In this document: positions 6,413 to 6,679 of the stretch, one piece after another
Layout of the letters: every line of letters begins with the position of its first letter
Position numbering within the stretch: position 1 is the stretch's first letter
Assembly (NCBI GenBank): GCA_015489285.1
Contig: WGAA01000055.1
Coordinates: 1 to 6,679 of the forward strand
Length of the DNA: 6,679 bases
DNA from: Anaerolineae bacterium
GTDB taxonomy: Bacteria > Chloroflexota > Anaerolineae > JAADDB01
Direction of reading: 5' to 3'
Notes under the pieces: generated by a model
The model's input: only the letters and a program-made list of their open reading frames with translations
What the model was told of the DNA's origin: nothing
The model's database searches: none
Made by a program: the position numbers and the translations under genes

Positions 6413-6679
6413 CTATCTCCGACCGGTCATGCGGATGAACCGTTGAAAGAAGAGCCGAGCCACTGTGCCCGCGGCTTTGAAGATCTCCTTCTGGGAGATC
6501 TTCGACCGCCCATGCAGGCGATCGACAAAGACGATGGGGATCTCGCCGATGCGGAACCCCTGGGCCTGGCAGCGGTAAAGAATTTCCAGCAGATAGGAGT
6601 ATCCATCGGCCCGAATCGTTTCCGGCCGCACGGCCTCCAGAACATAGCGACGATAGGCCCGAAAGCCCGCAGTACAGTC
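6413..6679 (-). CDS. Polyprenyl/dolichyl-phosphate mannose synthase-like GT2, C-terminal part
   Basis: Only the last 88 residues lie in the window; the gene continues past the right edge. The frame is open from 6679, reading DCTAGFRAYRRYVLEAVRPE, then ADGYSYLLEILYRCQAQGFRIGEIPIVF, DRLHGRSKIS and a basic end at TAG (6415-6413). The D-C-T-x-GFRAY motif, the G-Y-S-x-L-x-E stretch and EIPIxFxDRxxGxSK are characteristic of the C-terminal catalytic half of DPM1/Ppm1-type family 2 glycosyltransferases. These transfer mannose (or another hexose) from a nucleotide sugar to a polyprenyl phosphate at the cytoplasmic membrane face. No C-terminal GtrA-like membrane domain follows, so it is the short peripheral form. 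The product would be a donor for GT-C enzymes such as the large protein at 269-4831. The exact sugar cannot be determined. Confidence 0.88.
   Translation of the reverse strand, partial: DCTAGFRAYRRYVLEAVRPETIRADGYSYLLEILYRCQAQGFRIGEIPIVFVDRLHGRSKISQKEIFKAAGTVARLFFQRFIRMTGRR

Overview
The window looks like a GC-rich bacterial chromosome segment, most likely from a member of the Chloroflexota (Anaerolineae/Thermoflexia-like). The main reason is the large membrane protein. It carries the rare DUF2298 / 'Chlor_Arch_YYY' region, a family known mostly from Chloroflexota and some archaea. The taxon is an inference; there is no rRNA or other marker gene here.

Layout. Positions 1-268 are non-coding and repeat-rich: a perfect 17-bp inverted repeat, two arrays of degenerate 7-bp tandem repeats in opposite orientation, then a sigma70-like promoter. 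Positions 269-4831 (+) encode one 1520-residue multi-pass membrane protein. It fuses an N-terminal GT39/PMT-like GT-C glycosyltransferase to a complete C-terminal YYY/DUF2298 module. It converges, with a 15-bp gap, on a minus-strand pair: a NarL/DegU-type response regulator (4847-5539) and, 16 bp upstream of it, a DegS-like sensor kinase (5556-6257). A 155-bp AT-rich gap (6258-6412) holds the likely promoter of that pair. At the right edge is the C-terminal end of a minus-strand GT2 polyprenyl/dolichyl-phosphate mannose synthase-like gene (6413 to beyond 6679).

How the genes may work together. The edge gene would make a polyprenyl-phosphate sugar on the cytoplasmic face. GT-C enzymes of the type in the large protein use such donors on the outer face, so the two plausibly serve one surface-glycan or glycoprotein pathway. 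The two-component pair lies between them, and its target is unknown.

The most notable observation is that the DegS-like kinase has an intact ATP-binding domain but lacks the phosphoacceptor His and the adjacent Asp: the canonical HDGPxQ motif reads KQGPGQ. Its partner regulator keeps every residue needed for phosphorylation. The pair may therefore be a pseudokinase system, or depend on another kinase.
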